Source of the DNA: Kangiella sediminilitoris
GTDB lineage: Bacteria > Pseudomonadota > Gammaproteobacteria > Enterobacterales > Kangiellaceae
Length of the DNA stretch: 64,000 nt
Direction of reading: 5' to 3'
Assembly (NCBI RefSeq): GCF_001708405.1
Contig: NZ_CP012418.1
Location: 620,001 to 684,000, forward strand
Both the position numbers and the translations under genes were made by a program. The stretch's first letter is position 1, and each line of letters opens with the position of its first letter. The notes beneath the pieces are model-generated. The model had not been told where the DNA came from. It saw nothing but the letters and a program-made list of their open reading frames with translations, and searched no databases. Shown here one piece after another: positions 26,360 through 35,406 of the stretch.

Positions 26360-26872
26360 TTAGCCGTTAATTTCTGCTTTCTCAATCAGTACGGTCTCTG
26401 TTGGTACGTCTTGGTGCATGCTATAGCTACCTGTTGGTACGTTTCGAATCGCTTCCACAACATCCATACCGTCAGTGACTTTACCGAAAACACAGTAACC
26501 CCAGCCATTCATTGACTCGTTTTTGAAGTTCAAAAAGTCGTTGTCATTGACGTTAATGAAAAATTGGCAGGACGCTGAGTGAGGTTCCATAGTACGGGCC
26601 ATTGCGACAGTACCCATTTCATTGCTGAGGCCATTGTTCGCTTCGTTTTCAATCGGATCTTTGGTGTCTTTTTGATCCATTTCAGGAGTAAATCCGCCGC
26701 CTTGAATCATGAAGTTAGGAATGACACGGTGAAAAATCGTACCGTCGTAGTGGCCCTCCTTAACGTAGCTCAAAAAGTTTTCAACGGTTTTTGGAGCCTC
26801 ATTAGGGTATAGCTCCAGAGTGATTTCACCGTGATTAGTTTTAAAGGTTACTGTTGGGTTCGCGCTGCTCAT
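26360..26872 (-). CDS. ppiB: Peptidyl-prolyl cis-trans isomerase B (cyclophilin)
   Basis: Cytoplasmic cyclophilin of 170 aa that catalyses proline isomerisation during folding. Active-site blocks are [13 protein letters not shown] (about 47-59), the [17 protein letters not shown] stretch with the Gln and Phe ligands, and the W/Y region [18 protein letters not shown]. No signal peptide, so the PpiB rather than periplasmic PpiA type. It heads the minus-strand ppiB-lpxH unit and is divergent from cysS with a 158-base gap that holds an inverted repeat. Confidence 0.94.
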   Translation of the reverse strand: MSSANPTVTFKTNHGEITLELYPNEAPKTVENFLSYVKEGHYDGTIFHRVIPNFMIQGGGFTPEMDQKDTKDPIENEANNGLSNEMGTVAMARTMEPHSASCQFFINVNDNDFLNFKNESMNGWGYCVFGKVTDGMDVVEAIRNVPTGSYSMHQDVPTETVLIEKAEING

Positions 26873-26951
26873 GGGGATTTCCTCAAAATTAATGATTTCG
26901 CCTAGCCTGCAAGTGACTTGAACGCTACAATGCTAGGCTGTTTGGCGCACA

Positions 26952-26971
26952 TGATACTTATTTTAGTATCA
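26952..26971. promoter_or_regulatory. Inverted repeat in the ppiB-cysS divergent gap
   Basis: Perfect 7-bp arms TGATACT/AGTATCA around a 6-base TATTTT centre. Its position between two divergent starts suggests an operator, but the AT-rich sequence could be chance. Confidence 0.35.
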
Positions 26972-27030
26972 AAATGCGATTTTAGCGAAAAATAGACTGA
27001 ATTTAGATATTAATTAAGAGATAGAGACAA

Positions 27031-28434
27031 ATGGCCATGTTGCAGATTTACAATAACCTTACTCGTCAAAAAGAACCTTTTAAGCCACTCGTTGAAGGCA
27101 AGGTATCTATGTATGTCTGTGGCGTGACGGTCTATGATCTGTGTCATATTGGCCACGCTAGAACCTATGCCGCGTTTGACGTTATTAATCGCTATCTAAA
27201 ATTCCGTGGCTATGATGTGACTTACGTACGCAATATCACGGATATTGATGACAAGATCATTAATCGTGCCAATGAAACGAATCAAGAGTTCGGTGCAGTT
27301 ACCGATAAATTTATCGAAGAAATGTATCAGGACTTTGATGCTATTGGATTGCAGCGTCCAGACGTGGAGCCAAGGGCCACTACGACCATGGATGAAATCA
27401 TTGCCATGACCGAGACTCTGATTGACAAGGGCGCCGCTTACGCCACTGATGAAGGTGATGTCTATTTTCATGTCCCTGCGTTTAAAGATTACGGAAAATT
27501 GAGTCGTCAGGATCTTTCGCAGCTAAATGCCGGCGAGCGTATTGATGTTCGTGACTCGAAAAAAGATCCGATGGATTTCGCGCTATGGAAAGCTGCCAAG
27601 CCTAATGAACCATCGTGGGATTCACCATGGGGTAAAGGTCGTCCAGGCTGGCACATTGAATGTTCTGCCATGAGTAAAAAGTGTCTGGGCGAAACTTTTG
27701 ATATTCACGGTGGTGGTTCTGATTTGCAGTTTCCGCACCATGAAAATGAAATCGCACAGTCTGAATGTGCCAATGACTGTACATTCGCTAATACCTGGAT
27801 CCATACGGGTATGGTTCAGGTGGACAAAGAAAAAATGTCCAAGTCTCTGGGTAACTTCTTTACCATCCGCGACGTATTGAAACAGTACCGTCCTGAGTCG
27901 GTTCGTTACTTCCTGATGAGCGGTCATTATCGTAGCCAGCTGAGCTATACTCAGGCAAACCTCGAGTCGGCCGATGCAAGTTTGGAGCGTTTGTATACGG
28001 CTCTGCGTGGCGTTGATGAGTCTCAGGCAACGGATGAGTCATATGATATTTTGGAAAAGGCCCAACAAGACTTTATCGAAGCAATGGACGATGATTTTAA
28101 CGTACCCGAAGCAATGCCTGTGTTGTTTGACCTGGCGAAAGAAGTCAACCGGTTGAAAGATGATGACATGGCAAAAGCGGCGACAGTTGCAGTGAAGTTA
28201 AAGGAGCTGGCTGGTGTATTAAGCCTGCTTCAGCATGACCCAGAAGAATTTTTAAAGTCTGGCGCTGGAGAGAGTGATGTGACTGATGAAGATATCGAAG
28301 CCTTGATTCAGGAACGTTTGCAGGCACGCGGAGATAAGAACTGGGAGCTGGCAGATAAAATAAGAGATCAGCTTCACGCGCTGAATGTCGAGCTGGAAGA
28401 TGGTGCTGGCGGTACCAGCTGGCGCCGTAAGTAA
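27031..28434 (+). CDS. cysS: Cysteinyl-tRNA synthetase
   Basis: Class I aminoacyl-tRNA synthetase (467 aa) that charges tRNA-Cys. The HIGH motif is His39-Ile-Gly-His42 in CHIGHARTY and the KMSKS loop is at 268-272. Cys30 (YVCGVTVYD) together with [11 protein letters not shown] and [10 protein letters not shown] supplies the zinc site that selects cysteine. The C-terminal DALR and anticodon-binding region ends in GTSWRRK. I keep ATG 27031 because an AAGAGA site lies 9 bases upstream; homologues suggest the ATG two codons later is also possible. Divergent from ppiB-lpxH. Confidence 0.95.
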   Translation: MAMLQIYNNLTRQKEPFKPLVEGKVSMYVCGVTVYDLCHIGHARTYAAFDVINRYLKFRGYDVTYVRNITDIDDKIINRANETNQEFGAVTDKFIEEMYQDFDAIGLQRPDVEPRATTTMDEIIAMTETLIDKGAAYATDEGDVYFHVPAFKDYGKLSRQDLSQLNAGERIDVRDSKKDPMDFALWKAAKPNEPSWDSPWGKGRPGWHIECSAMSKKCLGETFDIHGGGSDLQFPHHENEIAQSECANDCTFANTWIHTGMVQVDKEKMSKSLGNFFTIRDVLKQYRPESVRYFLMSGHYRSQLSYTQANLESADASLERLYTALRGVDESQATDESYDILEKAQQDFIEAMDDDFNVPEAMPVLFDLAKEVNRLKDDDMAKAATVAVKLKELAGVLSLLQHDPEEFLKSGAGESDVTDEDIEALIQERLQARGDKNWELADKIRDQLHALNVELEDGAGGTSWRRK

Positions 28435-28456
28435 TTTAGAGTAGTGAGAAAAAGAA

Positions 28457-28639
28457 ATGACTCGATTAATCAAAATCTGTTTATTAGTAGTAGCTCCCCT
28501 TGTTTTGTCTGCCTGTGAACCAGAAGTGGGTAGCGAGCGCTGGTGTAAGGCGATGAAAGAAAAAGATAAGGGCGATTGGACAGCAAATGAAGCTGCTGAC
28601 TTTATGAAGCACTGCATCGTAGAGATTAAAGAGTACTAA
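28457..28639 (+). CDS. DUF3012 small lipoprotein
   Basis: A 60-aa lipoprotein with leader MTRLIKICLLVVAPLVLSAC and lipidated Cys20. The mature part matches the DUF3012 pattern: CEPEVGSERWCKAMKEKDKG then DWTANEAADFMKHC. Two further cysteines (in RWCKAM and KHCIV) may form a disulphide. It lies 22 bases downstream of cysS, probably on the same transcript. The family is widespread in marine Gammaproteobacteria with no known function. Confidence 0.85.
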   Translation: MTRLIKICLLVVAPLVLSACEPEVGSERWCKAMKEKDKGDWTANEAADFMKHCIVEIKEY

Positions 28640-28692
28640 TCAACAGCGCTTTGCTACCTATATTCAAGATTGATGGGGGATGATTTCCTCCT

Positions 28693-29307
28693 TCAACGAG
28701 CCGCTTTCAGTTCCTTGGTTGCTGACATTATAACGTTATAGCCTGATCGTAATAATAGAATGACCAGACAAGTCGCTATTATGATGTCGGGCCAACCAGA
28801 GTCAGTAAGCCAGACGGCTCCAGCGGTTAAAAAGACTGAAATATTAACTGCTATATCATTTCGAGAACATTCCCAGACAGAGCTCATATTGACGTCTTCG
28901 TTGCGGTGTCGCCACAAAAGATAAAGGCAGACTGAATTAGCGACCAGGCTGAGTAGGCTGAAAGCCCCCATTACTTCAAAAATGGGGGTAGTCGGTTCAA
29001 ACAATTTATAGATGACCTGGCCCATAATAATGCAGCCACCAAGTGTAATTAACAGGCCTTTAAATAGAGCTACCCTGGCTTTAGCAGAGACTCCCTTTGA
29101 AACAACCAGTAAACTCAAAGCATAAGTCAGAGCATCGCCAAAATTATCCATGCTATCCGCTAATAAAGAGCTCGAACGACTGTATAAACCCGCTGCAACA
29201 ATGACTAGGAACATAGTCGCATTGATAAATAGAACAGTCTTTAGAGTTCCGCGTTGCTTCTCTTGTAGAACATCAACAGAACAGTCATCATCACAACATC
29301 CAGCCAC
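28693..29307 (-). CDS. Small cation-diffusion-facilitator-like transporter
   Basis: A 204-aa inner-membrane protein with five to six helices belonging to the CDF fold. The N-terminus carries a Cys/Asp cluster (CCDDDC, residues 4-9) that looks like a metal-binding tail. The transport-site motif in TM2 is LLADSMDNFGDALTYALSL, giving Asp-x3-Asp type ligands, and TM5 contains CSRNDIAVNISVFL with another Asp. The cytoplasmic C-terminal domain of classical CDF proteins is absent, making it about 100 residues short. Substrate is presumably a divalent metal such as zinc, but this is inferred. Monocistronic as far as visible. Confidence 0.75.
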   Translation of the reverse strand: MAGCCDDDCSVDVLQEKQRGTLKTVLFINATMFLVIVAAGLYSRSSSLLADSMDNFGDALTYALSLLVVSKGVSAKARVALFKGLLITLGGCIIMGQVIYKLFEPTTPIFEVMGAFSLLSLVANSVCLYLLWRHRNEDVNMSSVWECSRNDIAVNISVFLTAGAVWLTDSGWPDIIIATCLVILLLRSGYNVIMSATKELKAAR

Positions 29308-29405
29308 AGGGTATTACTCAGAACGTTAGGGTCTGTGATTTAGTATGAAGCTGAAATTATAAAACTCAAGTGTAAGTTTCCGTTGAGATTATTGATTTAA
29401 TATTT

Positions 29406-29819
29406 TTATAAAATTAACGCCAAAAAAGCACACACAGATAAAGCAATTCCTAAAGGTATCTGTATTGAAGTTAGTTTTTTAGCTGCCTGAGCTCCTTTTT
29501 CCTGAGCAGTTTCACTTTTCGATAATAGCTTTTCAGCTAACAGATTGTAAGAAAGGATGAAACCAACGAGAATCATAAGGATTTGCATGATAAGACCGAA
29601 CAGCCCAGCCGAATATTTCACCATCACGCCTAAGTGGGGCAGACTTTTAAATAGGAAGTAGTAGAGGCCAAAAACTAATAAGATAATCCCAATCACGCCC
29701 TGGTAAGGTGCCAATTTTTTTAATGCCTTACCAGCATCTTGGGATTTTTTTGCAATGAAGCTGGATGCTGCCAGTAAGCCCCCAATAATGGCAAGTATGG
29801 TAACGATGGTATAAAACAT
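29406..29819 (-). CDS. Hypothetical inner-membrane protein, 137 aa
   Basis: Four predicted membrane helices: residues about 2-22, 40-60, 72-97 and 118-136, with a Lys/Gln-rich cytoplasmic or periplasmic loop (KLLSKSETAQEKGAQAAKKL) before the last. No signal peptide cleavage site or conserved motif that I recognise. It stands alone between the CDF-like gene and folD. Coding potential is supported by the clean alternation of helices and by the absence of any competing frame. Confidence 0.65.
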   Translation of the reverse strand: MFYTIVTILAIIGGLLAASSFIAKKSQDAGKALKKLAPYQGVIGIILLVFGLYYFLFKSLPHLGVMVKYSAGLFGLIMQILMILVGFILSYNLLAEKLLSKSETAQEKGAQAAKKLTSIQIPLGIALSVCAFLALIL

Positions 29820-29955
29820 AGTGAGTCCTTTTGTTTCTGTTTGCTAGTCAGCCTAGCGCAACTAGTTGAACTCAAGAAGTTTTTAGCAGGAGAAGGGTGA
29901 GCCATTTCACACTCGGTGGAACTGGCTCGACCAGAATTAAGGTGTAACTGTTAGC

Positions 29956-30810
29956 CTAATCGTGCAGGTTTTCGCAAGCGTAAAGCGTATTACTCATCAG
30001 CATGGCTACTGTCATTGGACCTACGCCACCAGGAACGGGGGTAATCCATGATGCACGTTCTTTAGCTACATCATATTCAACGTCGCCAGCAAGCTTGCCG
30101 TTATCCAGGCGGTTTATGCCCACATCAATCACTATAGCGCCTGGTTTGATCCACTCACCTTTGACCATATTAGGTATGCCCACACCAACAACGACAATAT
30201 CTGCTTCAGAGACTTTCTTAGGTAAGTCTTTGGTTTTACTATGACAAAAAGTCACAGTGCAGCGTTCCATCAAAAGCTCAAGGCCCATTGGACGACCGAC
30301 GATATTAGAAACTCCGACAACCACAGCGTCTTTACCTATAAGGTCGATTCCCGTCTCTTTAAGCATGACCATAACGCCGTAAGGAGTACAGGGACGCATA
30401 GTAGGCATTTTTTGGGCTAGACGACCCATATTGTAGGGGTGGAATCCATCGACATCTTTATCAGCTTTTATGCGCTCTAAAATAACGTTAGAATCGAGGT
30501 GGTCAGGTAGTGGCAATTGAACCAATATTCCGTCTATTGCAGGATCGTCATTTAGCAGGTCAATCTGCTCTAATAAAGCGTCCTGAGTGGTGTCTGCTTC
30601 CATCACAATTTTACGAGAAATGAAGCCAACCTTTTCACAAGCTTCTACTTTCTTGTTAACATAGATTTGTGACGCGGGATCGACTCCCACCAGTATTACT
30701 GCCAGACCCGGGGCGCGAAGCCCTTGATCAAGGCGAGCCTTTACTTTAAGGGCTAGATCGTCTTTTACTTTGGCTGAGATGTTTTTACCATCAAGAATTT
30801 GAGCAGTCAT
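29956..30810 (-). CDS. folD: Bifunctional methylenetetrahydrofolate dehydrogenase/cyclohydrolase FolD
   Basis: Cytoplasmic enzyme (284 aa from ATG 30810) of one-carbon metabolism that interconverts 5,10-methylene-, 5,10-methenyl- and 10-formyl-tetrahydrofolate with NADP. Catalytic blocks are [14 protein letters not shown] with the key Lys, [25 protein letters not shown], the Rossmann motif [16 protein letters not shown], and [14 protein letters not shown] at the end. The ATG at 30810 gives the usual family length; a TTG six codons earlier is open but unlikely. It borders the tRNA operon divergently, as in related genomes where folD sits before tig. Confidence 0.95.
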   Translation of the reverse strand: MTAQILDGKNISAKVKDDLALKVKARLDQGLRAPGLAVILVGVDPASQIYVNKKVEACEKVGFISRKIVMEADTTQDALLEQIDLLNDDPAIDGILVQLPLPDHLDSNVILERIKADKDVDGFHPYNMGRLAQKMPTMRPCTPYGVMVMLKETGIDLIGKDAVVVGVSNIVGRPMGLELLMERCTVTFCHSKTKDLPKKVSEADIVVVGVGIPNMVKGEWIKPGAIVIDVGINRLDNGKLAGDVEYDVAKERASWITPVPGGVGPMTVAMLMSNTLYACENLHD

Positions 30811-30925
30811 GTGGTTAATAAGATTCAAATGATTGTTTGAAAGGCGTTATTGTCTCAATATTGAACAACTTACTCAATGCTTTTATAGAAGATTAAAAAA
30901 GTTAGAAAAAAGCGATAAAAAGTGG

Positions 30926-30954
30926 TTGACGGGTATGGGGGAAATCAGTAATAT
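30926..30954 (+). promoter_or_regulatory. Promoter of the tRNA-Pro/Arg/His/Leu operon
   Basis: TTGACG (30926-30931), 17-base spacer and TAATAT (30949-30954), followed by a GC-rich discriminator GCGCG. Near-consensus elements with a GC-rich discriminator are typical of stable-RNA promoters under stringent control. Confidence 0.8.
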
Positions 30955-30958
30955 GCGC

Positions 30959-30985
30959 GTCTCGCAGGGGCAAGCCCCTTGAGAC
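30959..30985 (+). other. Leader hairpin of the tRNA operon
   Basis: Outer stem GTCTC/GAGAC and inner stem GGGG-CAAG-CCCC would fold right at the 5' end of the transcript, 8 bases ahead of tRNA-Pro. It could protect the leader or guide processing by RNases. Confidence 0.5.
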
Positions 30986-30993
30986 GAAAAAAT

Positions 30994-31070
30994 CGGAGAT
31001 TAGCGCAGTCTGGTAGCGCGCCTGCTTTGGGTGCAGGATGTCGGGGGTTCAAATCCCTCATCTCCGACCA
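30994..31070 (+). tRNA. tRNA-Pro(TGG)
   Basis: Full cloverleaf of 77 bases with acceptor stem CGGAGAT/ATCTCCG, anticodon loop TTTGGGT between CCTGC and GCAGG (anticodon TGG), T-loop GGTTCAAATCC and encoded CCA. The C1-G72 type first pair fits bacterial tRNA-Pro. Confidence 0.97.
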
Positions 31071-31102
31071 GTTTTATTCTCACCTCGAGTCAGGATTAAC
31101 AT

Positions 31103-31179
<77 letters not shown>

Positions 31180-31225
31180 TTATTGAGCGGATGTTCCGGA
31201 GGCGAGGGGAGAAATTGAGGTTGAT

Positions 31226-31302
31226 GGTGGGCGTAGCTCAGTTGGTAGAGCCCCGGATTGTGATTCCGGTTGTCGTGGGTTCAAATCCCATCGTCCACCC
31301 CA
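31226..31302 (+). tRNA. tRNA-His(GTG)
   Basis: Acceptor stem GTGGGCG/CGTCCAC preceded by the extra G at position -1 (31226) that pairs with the discriminator C, the identity element of tRNA-His. Anticodon loop TTGTGAT (anticodon GTG); CCA is encoded. Confidence 0.97.
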
Positions 31303-31380
31303 GATTCTTGTAAACCAGCATTGACGCTGAGCAGGAATTACAATACGGTTCGATGAGGGCTCAGGGCCCGCAATCAAAAT

Positions 31381-31465
31381 GCGAAAGTGGTGGAATTGGT
31401 AGACACGCTGGATTTAGGTTCCAGTGCCGCGAGGCGTGAGAGTTCGAGTCTCTCCTTTCGCACCA
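31381..31465 (+). tRNA. tRNA-Leu(TAG)
   Basis: An 85-base class II tRNA with acceptor stem GCGAAAG/CTTTCGC, anticodon stem CTGGA/TCCAG around TTTAGGT (anticodon TAG), a long variable arm TGCCGCGAGGCGT and encoded CCA. Confidence 0.97.
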
Positions 31466-31502
31466 TCTTTAACTCAGTTTATAAAAACTGGTCTGAAGAT
31501 GG
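31463..31502 (+). terminator. Nested hairpin at the 3' end of the tRNA operon
   Basis: Inner stem CAGTTT/AAACTG with a 4-base loop and outer stem CCATCTT/AAGATGG, whose 5' arm includes the CCA of tRNA-Leu. No clear T-tract follows, so it may attenuate, or act as a processing structure, with read-through into tig. Confidence 0.4.
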
Positions 31503-31587
31503 TTCCTCCCTTAAAGTCTTCATCTGAAAACCTGGTCATTTTAATTATTAGCTATTGATTTAAAAATAGCCTATCGGAGATCAGCGA

Positions 31588-32880
31588 ATGCAAGTTTCAG
31601 TTGAAGCCAATAACGGTTTAGAAAGAAAATTAGTTATCGATGTACCTGCCGAGAACATTGACGGCGCGGTACAAAAGCGCCTACAGGAAATGACGCGTAC
31701 CGTGAAAATGAACGGTTTCCGTCCAGGCAAAGTCCCTTTCAAAGTTGTTCAAAAGCGTTACGGTGCGTCAGTCCGTCAGGAAGTGCTTGGCGAAATTATG
31801 CAGCGTCACTATTTTGAAGCGATCCAGCAGGAAAAAATTACACCAGCAGGATATCCGCAGCTTGAACTAATTGAAAACAAAGATGGTGAGAACCTTAAGT
31901 TCTCAGCAACCTTTGAAGTTTATCCAGAAATCGAAGTTGCAGATTTAACCAAGCTTAAAATAGAAAAGCCAACCTCAGAAGTAACTGAGGATGATCTGTC
32001 TAATATGATGGAGACTCTTCGTGGTCAGCGTGCTACTTGGACCGAAGTTAAGCGTAAAGCTAAAGAAGGTGACCAGGTTGTAATCGACTTCAAAGGCTTT
32101 ATTGATGGTGAAGCGTTCCAAGGTGGTGAGGCGAAGCAGTTCCCGCTGGAAATTGGCGCTGGAAATATGATTCCTGGCTTTGAAGACCAGTTAGTAGGTG
32201 CTTCTGCTGGTAATGACGTTGAGGTCAAAGTAGCCTTCCCTGAAGACTACCACGTAGAAGATCTAAAAGGTAAGGAAGCAACTTTTGAAACGCACGTTCA
32301 TGCTGTTAACAAGAAAGAACTTCCAGCACTTAAAGATTTAGCTGAGCAGCTTGGTGCTGAAGATTTATCAGCTCTTAAAGCTGATGTTAAAAAGAATATG
32401 GAGCGAGAGCTTCGTAATGCCATTAAATCACGCGTTAAAGGCGCTGTGATGGAGCAGCTTGTAGACCAGCACGAGTTTGATATGCCTAAGGCAATGATTG
32501 ATCAGGAAATTGATCGCATGCGTCAAGAAATGGCACAGCAAATGAATGCTCCAAAAGGTGAGACTCCAGATCTACCTGCAGAGCTGTTCGAAGAACAAGC
32601 TACTCGTCGAGTAAAACTTGGCCTGGTCGTTGCAGAAATTATTAAATCAGAAGAAATCAAGGCTGATGATGATAAAGTCCGTGCGCAGGTAGAAGACCTG
32701 GCTTCAGTATATGAAGAGCCTCAGGAAGTTATTGACTGGTACTATGGCGACCCGCAGCGTTTACGTGAAGTGGAGTCGTTAGTGCTTGAAGATACTGTGG
32801 TTGACTTGGTGCTGGAAAAAGCTAAAGTAACTGAGAAAGCCGTTAAATTTGATGAGATGCTAAACACAAACAAACAATAA
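31588..32880 (+). CDS. tig: Trigger factor
   Basis: Ribosome-associated chaperone and prolyl isomerase (430 aa) that binds nascent chains at the tunnel exit. The N-terminal ribosome-docking loop is GFRPGKVP (residues 43-50), the FKBP-like PPIase domain spans about 160-245 (GDQVVIDFKGFIDGEAFQGG, GNMIPGFEDQLVG) and the C-terminal helical arms follow with QEIDRMRQEMAQQMN. Length matches the family. It starts the classic tig-clpP-clpX-lon order and is separated from clpP by a terminator-like hairpin, which may attenuate rather than fully stop transcription. Confidence 0.96.
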   Translation: MQVSVEANNGLERKLVIDVPAENIDGAVQKRLQEMTRTVKMNGFRPGKVPFKVVQKRYGASVRQEVLGEIMQRHYFEAIQQEKITPAGYPQLELIENKDGENLKFSATFEVYPEIEVADLTKLKIEKPTSEVTEDDLSNMMETLRGQRATWTEVKRKAKEGDQVVIDFKGFIDGEAFQGGEAKQFPLEIGAGNMIPGFEDQLVGASAGNDVEVKVAFPEDYHVEDLKGKEATFETHVHAVNKKELPALKDLAEQLGAEDLSALKADVKKNMERELRNAIKSRVKGAVMEQLVDQHEFDMPKAMIDQEIDRMRQEMAQQMNAPKGETPDLPAELFEEQATRRVKLGLVVAEIIKSEEIKADDDKVRAQVEDLASVYEEPQEVIDWYYGDPQRLREVESLVLEDTVVDLVLEKAKVTEKAVKFDEMLNTNKQ

Positions 32881-32906
32881 GTTTAGCTTTTCATTCAGAG
32901 TATAAA

Positions 32907-32940
32907 AAAGAAGCGGATTTTATCCGCTTCTTTTGTTTTT
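32907..32940 (+). terminator. Rho-independent terminator after tig
   Basis: Perfect 12-bp stem centred on GAAGCGGAT/ATCCGCTTC with a TTT loop, followed by TTTTG then five T. It is located 26 bases after tig and 22 bases before clpP. Confidence 0.88.
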
Positions 32941-32961
32941 AGATTAAGGAATCGTCTAGAT

Positions 32962-33573
32962 ATGAGCAAAATTGATCAACCTATAAGCAGTGCTTTAATT
33001 CCAATGGTTGTGGAGCAGACTTCCCGAGGGGAACGCTCTTATGATATTTATTCTCGTCTATTAAAAGAACGAGTTATTTTCTGTGTAGGCCCAGTCGAAG
33101 ATCACATGGCCAATTCAATTATAGCTCAGTTGCTATTTTTGGAATCAGATAATCCTGATAAGGACATTTACTTATATATTAATTCACCAGGTGGTGTAGT
33201 AACTGCTGGTATGGGTATATACGATACCATGCAGTTTATTCGTCCAGACGTTTCGACTGTCTGTGTTGGACAAGCTGCTAGTATGGGGGCTTTATTACTG
33301 GCAGGTGGAGCAGCGGGAAAACGTCATTGCTTACCTAACTCGCGAATGATGATTCACCAGCCTCTCGGTGGTTTTCAAGGTCAGGCTTCTGACATAGCAA
33401 TTCACGCTCAAGAAATTAGTGAGATGAAAAAGCGCTTGAACGGTATTTTGGCCCATCACTGTGATAAGCCAATAGAGCAAATTGAAAAAGACACAGACCG
33501 TGATAACTTCTTATCTGCTGATGAAGCAGTCAATTATGGTCTGGTGGACTCCATAATTAACTCTCGTAAGTAA
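32962..33573 (+). CDS. clpP: ATP-dependent Clp protease proteolytic subunit
   Basis: Tetradecameric serine peptidase chamber (203 aa) that degrades substrates unfolded by ClpX or ClpA in the cytoplasm. The catalytic triad Ser107 (GQAASMGA), His132 (MIHQPLGG) and Asp181 (TDRDNF) is intact, and [12 protein letters not shown] forms the substrate-binding strand. A short N-terminal propeptide is likely. AAGGAA precedes the ATG. In nearly all Gammaproteobacteria clpX follows directly; here two unrelated genes and about 4 kb separate them. Confidence 0.97.
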   Translation: MSKIDQPISSALIPMVVEQTSRGERSYDIYSRLLKERVIFCVGPVEDHMANSIIAQLLFLESDNPDKDIYLYINSPGGVVTAGMGIYDTMQFIRPDVSTVCVGQAASMGALLLAGGAAGKRHCLPNSRMMIHQPLGGFQGQASDIAIHAQEISEMKKRLNGILAHHCDKPIEQIEKDTDRDNFLSADEAVNYGLVDSIINSRK

Positions 33574-33750
33574 GTATAGACTACTCATGGCTCAGTCCAT
33601 GGGTGGTACCTTTCCCCATCACTTTCTCATTTATTAATATTTTTCCCTAATTTTCCTGCCAAAGGTTTCATTTTAGGATACATTAGACCTTTAGCGGTTC
33701 AGTTTATATTTGGCTTGTCGCATTAGTCCTAATGGATATAGGAGGTCGCG

Positions 33751-35406
33751 ATGGATGAACACCGCTCGTTTAGTCGGGTTGAGAGGTTGCTCGCTCCCTT
33801 TGTCTGGATCCGTGCCGGCGAGGGGCGTAGCGTCGTATTGATGTTTTTCAGCCTCTTTATCCTGATGCTGGCCTATTACCTGCTTAAAGTAATCAGAGAC
33901 CCGTTAATCCTATCTGATGGTAGTGCTGAATTAAAAAGCTATACCACCTCGGTGCAAGCGATTATTTTGCTTGGGGTCATTCCTCTGTTCAGCAAATACT
34001 ATTATAAATTTTCTGATTACAACGATAAGTCGCTTTTCTTGAGGCGGGTTCTACTATTTTTTGTCAGTCATCTCCTCATTTTCGCAGTAGCCAAGTATGC
34101 TGGACTTCCAATTGGCATCGCGTTTTATATCTGGCTTGGGGTATTTAGCGTAACCATGGTAGCGCTTTATTGGGCCTTTTGTGCTGATTGCTTTAACCCC
34201 ATGAGTGGTAAACGGTTATTTGCCATTATTGCGATTGGAGGAACCACTGGGGCATGGGTTGGGGCTCAACTAGCTGGTCTGCTATATCCCATCTTAGATA
34301 TTACTGGACTGCTCATGTTATCCGCCATTCTTCTGACAACGTTAAACTTTTTGATTCGTTCAAGCTATCGTGCAGTTCCTGAGTCTTCTAAATCGAGCTC
34401 GAGAAATAAAATACAAACTAAAAGGCATCAGTGGTGGGAAGGTTTTTCATTATTTTTTAATAGTCGATATTTAATGCTTATAGGGGTATTTATACTATTA
34501 TACAATTGGATTAACTCTATCGGTGAGTATGTCCTTGCCAAGTTTGTGGTGAATCAGGCACTGCAGTTAGCTGAGAAAGGAAGTCATGGCGAACAGCTGT
34601 ATATGACCGAGTTTTATTCCAGTTACATTGCTTGGTTTACTTTGATAGGTCTATTGCTTCAATTATTTGTCGTGTCACGATTATTTCGGTGGATAGGAGT
34701 AGGGGCTTCGGTATTTATTTTGCCGTTTGTCATGGTTATAAACTATACCATGATTTTGTTCTTTCCTTTTTTCACTGTTGTGAAGTGGGCGTTGATAGCT
34801 GAAAATAGTGTCAATTACTCTATACAGAATACTAGCCGGCATGCACTTTTCCTGCCCGTATCGAGAGATGAAAAGTATTTAAGCAAGAATACTACCGATA
34901 CTTTCTTTTATCGTTTCGGTGATGTTATGAGTGGTGGTAGCGTTTTTATCGGTGTCCAATTATTTGGATTGGGTACTTTCGAGTTTATTACCTTTAATAC
35001 TATTTTAGCCGGTATTTGTTGTTGGACTGCCTTATCTATCCGAAGACATTACAAACTACAAGATAATGGTCAGGTGGAGGGGCGTCCTCCGGAACTGGCT
35101 CTTTCACTACAGCCGGAGCAATTAACAGCAGGTAATAAAACGATTGTTTCCATTCCCGAAAATACCTTTATTGATCCCGACCCTGGGGATATGATCCGCT
35201 ATCAGTTAAAGGCAGGTGATGGATGTGAGTTACCATCCTGGTGTCATTTTAACCATGAATTGCTAACTGTTACTTTTATGCCACCACCAGCTACTGACGC
35301 CAAATTGAAGCTGGTGTTGGTGGCCACAGATTTTGCTGGCTTTGAAGCGTCAACCGACTGGGAAGTCACAGTCAAACCAGAAGTGGATATCACTGAAAAT
35401 ACTTAA
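33751..35406 (+). CDS. Nucleotide-transporter-like membrane protein with C-terminal cadherin-like (CADG) domain
   Basis: A 551-aa protein behind a perfect AGGAGGT ribosome-binding site (33740-33746). Residues about 27-430 form 10 to 12 membrane helices; the opening YLLKVIRDPLILSDGSAELK and WAFCADCFNPMSGKRLFAIIA resemble the bacterial relatives of the NTT/Npt ATP-ADP exchange family (MFS-like fold). Residues about 445-541 depart from any transporter and read as a dystroglycan-type cadherin-like domain: FIDPDPGDMIRYQLKAGDG, LPSWCHF, then LVLVATDFAGFEASTDWEV. Two cysteines (492, 498) could form a disulphide if the tail faces the periplasm. The gene is inserted between clpP and clpX and converges on the phosphatase-kinase gene with a 17-base overlap. 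Substrate unknown; the domain assignment rests on motif recognition. Confidence 0.72.
   Translation: MDEHRSFSRVERLLAPFVWIRAGEGRSVVLMFFSLFILMLAYYLLKVIRDPLILSDGSAELKSYTTSVQAIILLGVIPLFSKYYYKFSDYNDKSLFLRRVLLFFVSHLLIFAVAKYAGLPIGIAFYIWLGVFSVTMVALYWAFCADCFNPMSGKRLFAIIAIGGTTGAWVGAQLAGLLYPILDITGLLMLSAILLTTLNFLIRSSYRAVPESSKSSSRNKIQTKRHQWWEGFSLFFNSRYLMLIGVFILLYNWINSIGEYVLAKFVVNQALQLAEKGSHGEQLYMTEFYSSYIAWFTLIGLLLQLFVVSRLFRWIGVGASVFILPFVMVINYTMILFFPFFTVVKWALIAENSVNYSIQNTSRHALFLPVSRDEKYLSKNTTDTFFYRFGDVMSGGSVFIGVQLFGLGTFEFITFNTILAGICCWTALSIRRHYKLQDNGQVEGRPPELALSLQPEQLTAGNKTIVSIPENTFIDPDPGDMIRYQLKAGDGCELPSWCHFNHELLTVTFMPPPATDAKLKLVLVATDFAGFEASTDWEVTVKPEVDITENT

Noticed and set aside
28252-28617. 121-aa open frame antisense to cysS and the DUF3012 gene
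   Set aside because: It crosses two well supported genes and lacks start signals; the DUF3012 lipoprotein frame is far more convincing.
33582-33615. Imperfect hairpin after clpP (CATGG/CCATG)
   Set aside because: Short stem, no T-tract; not strong enough to call a terminator.
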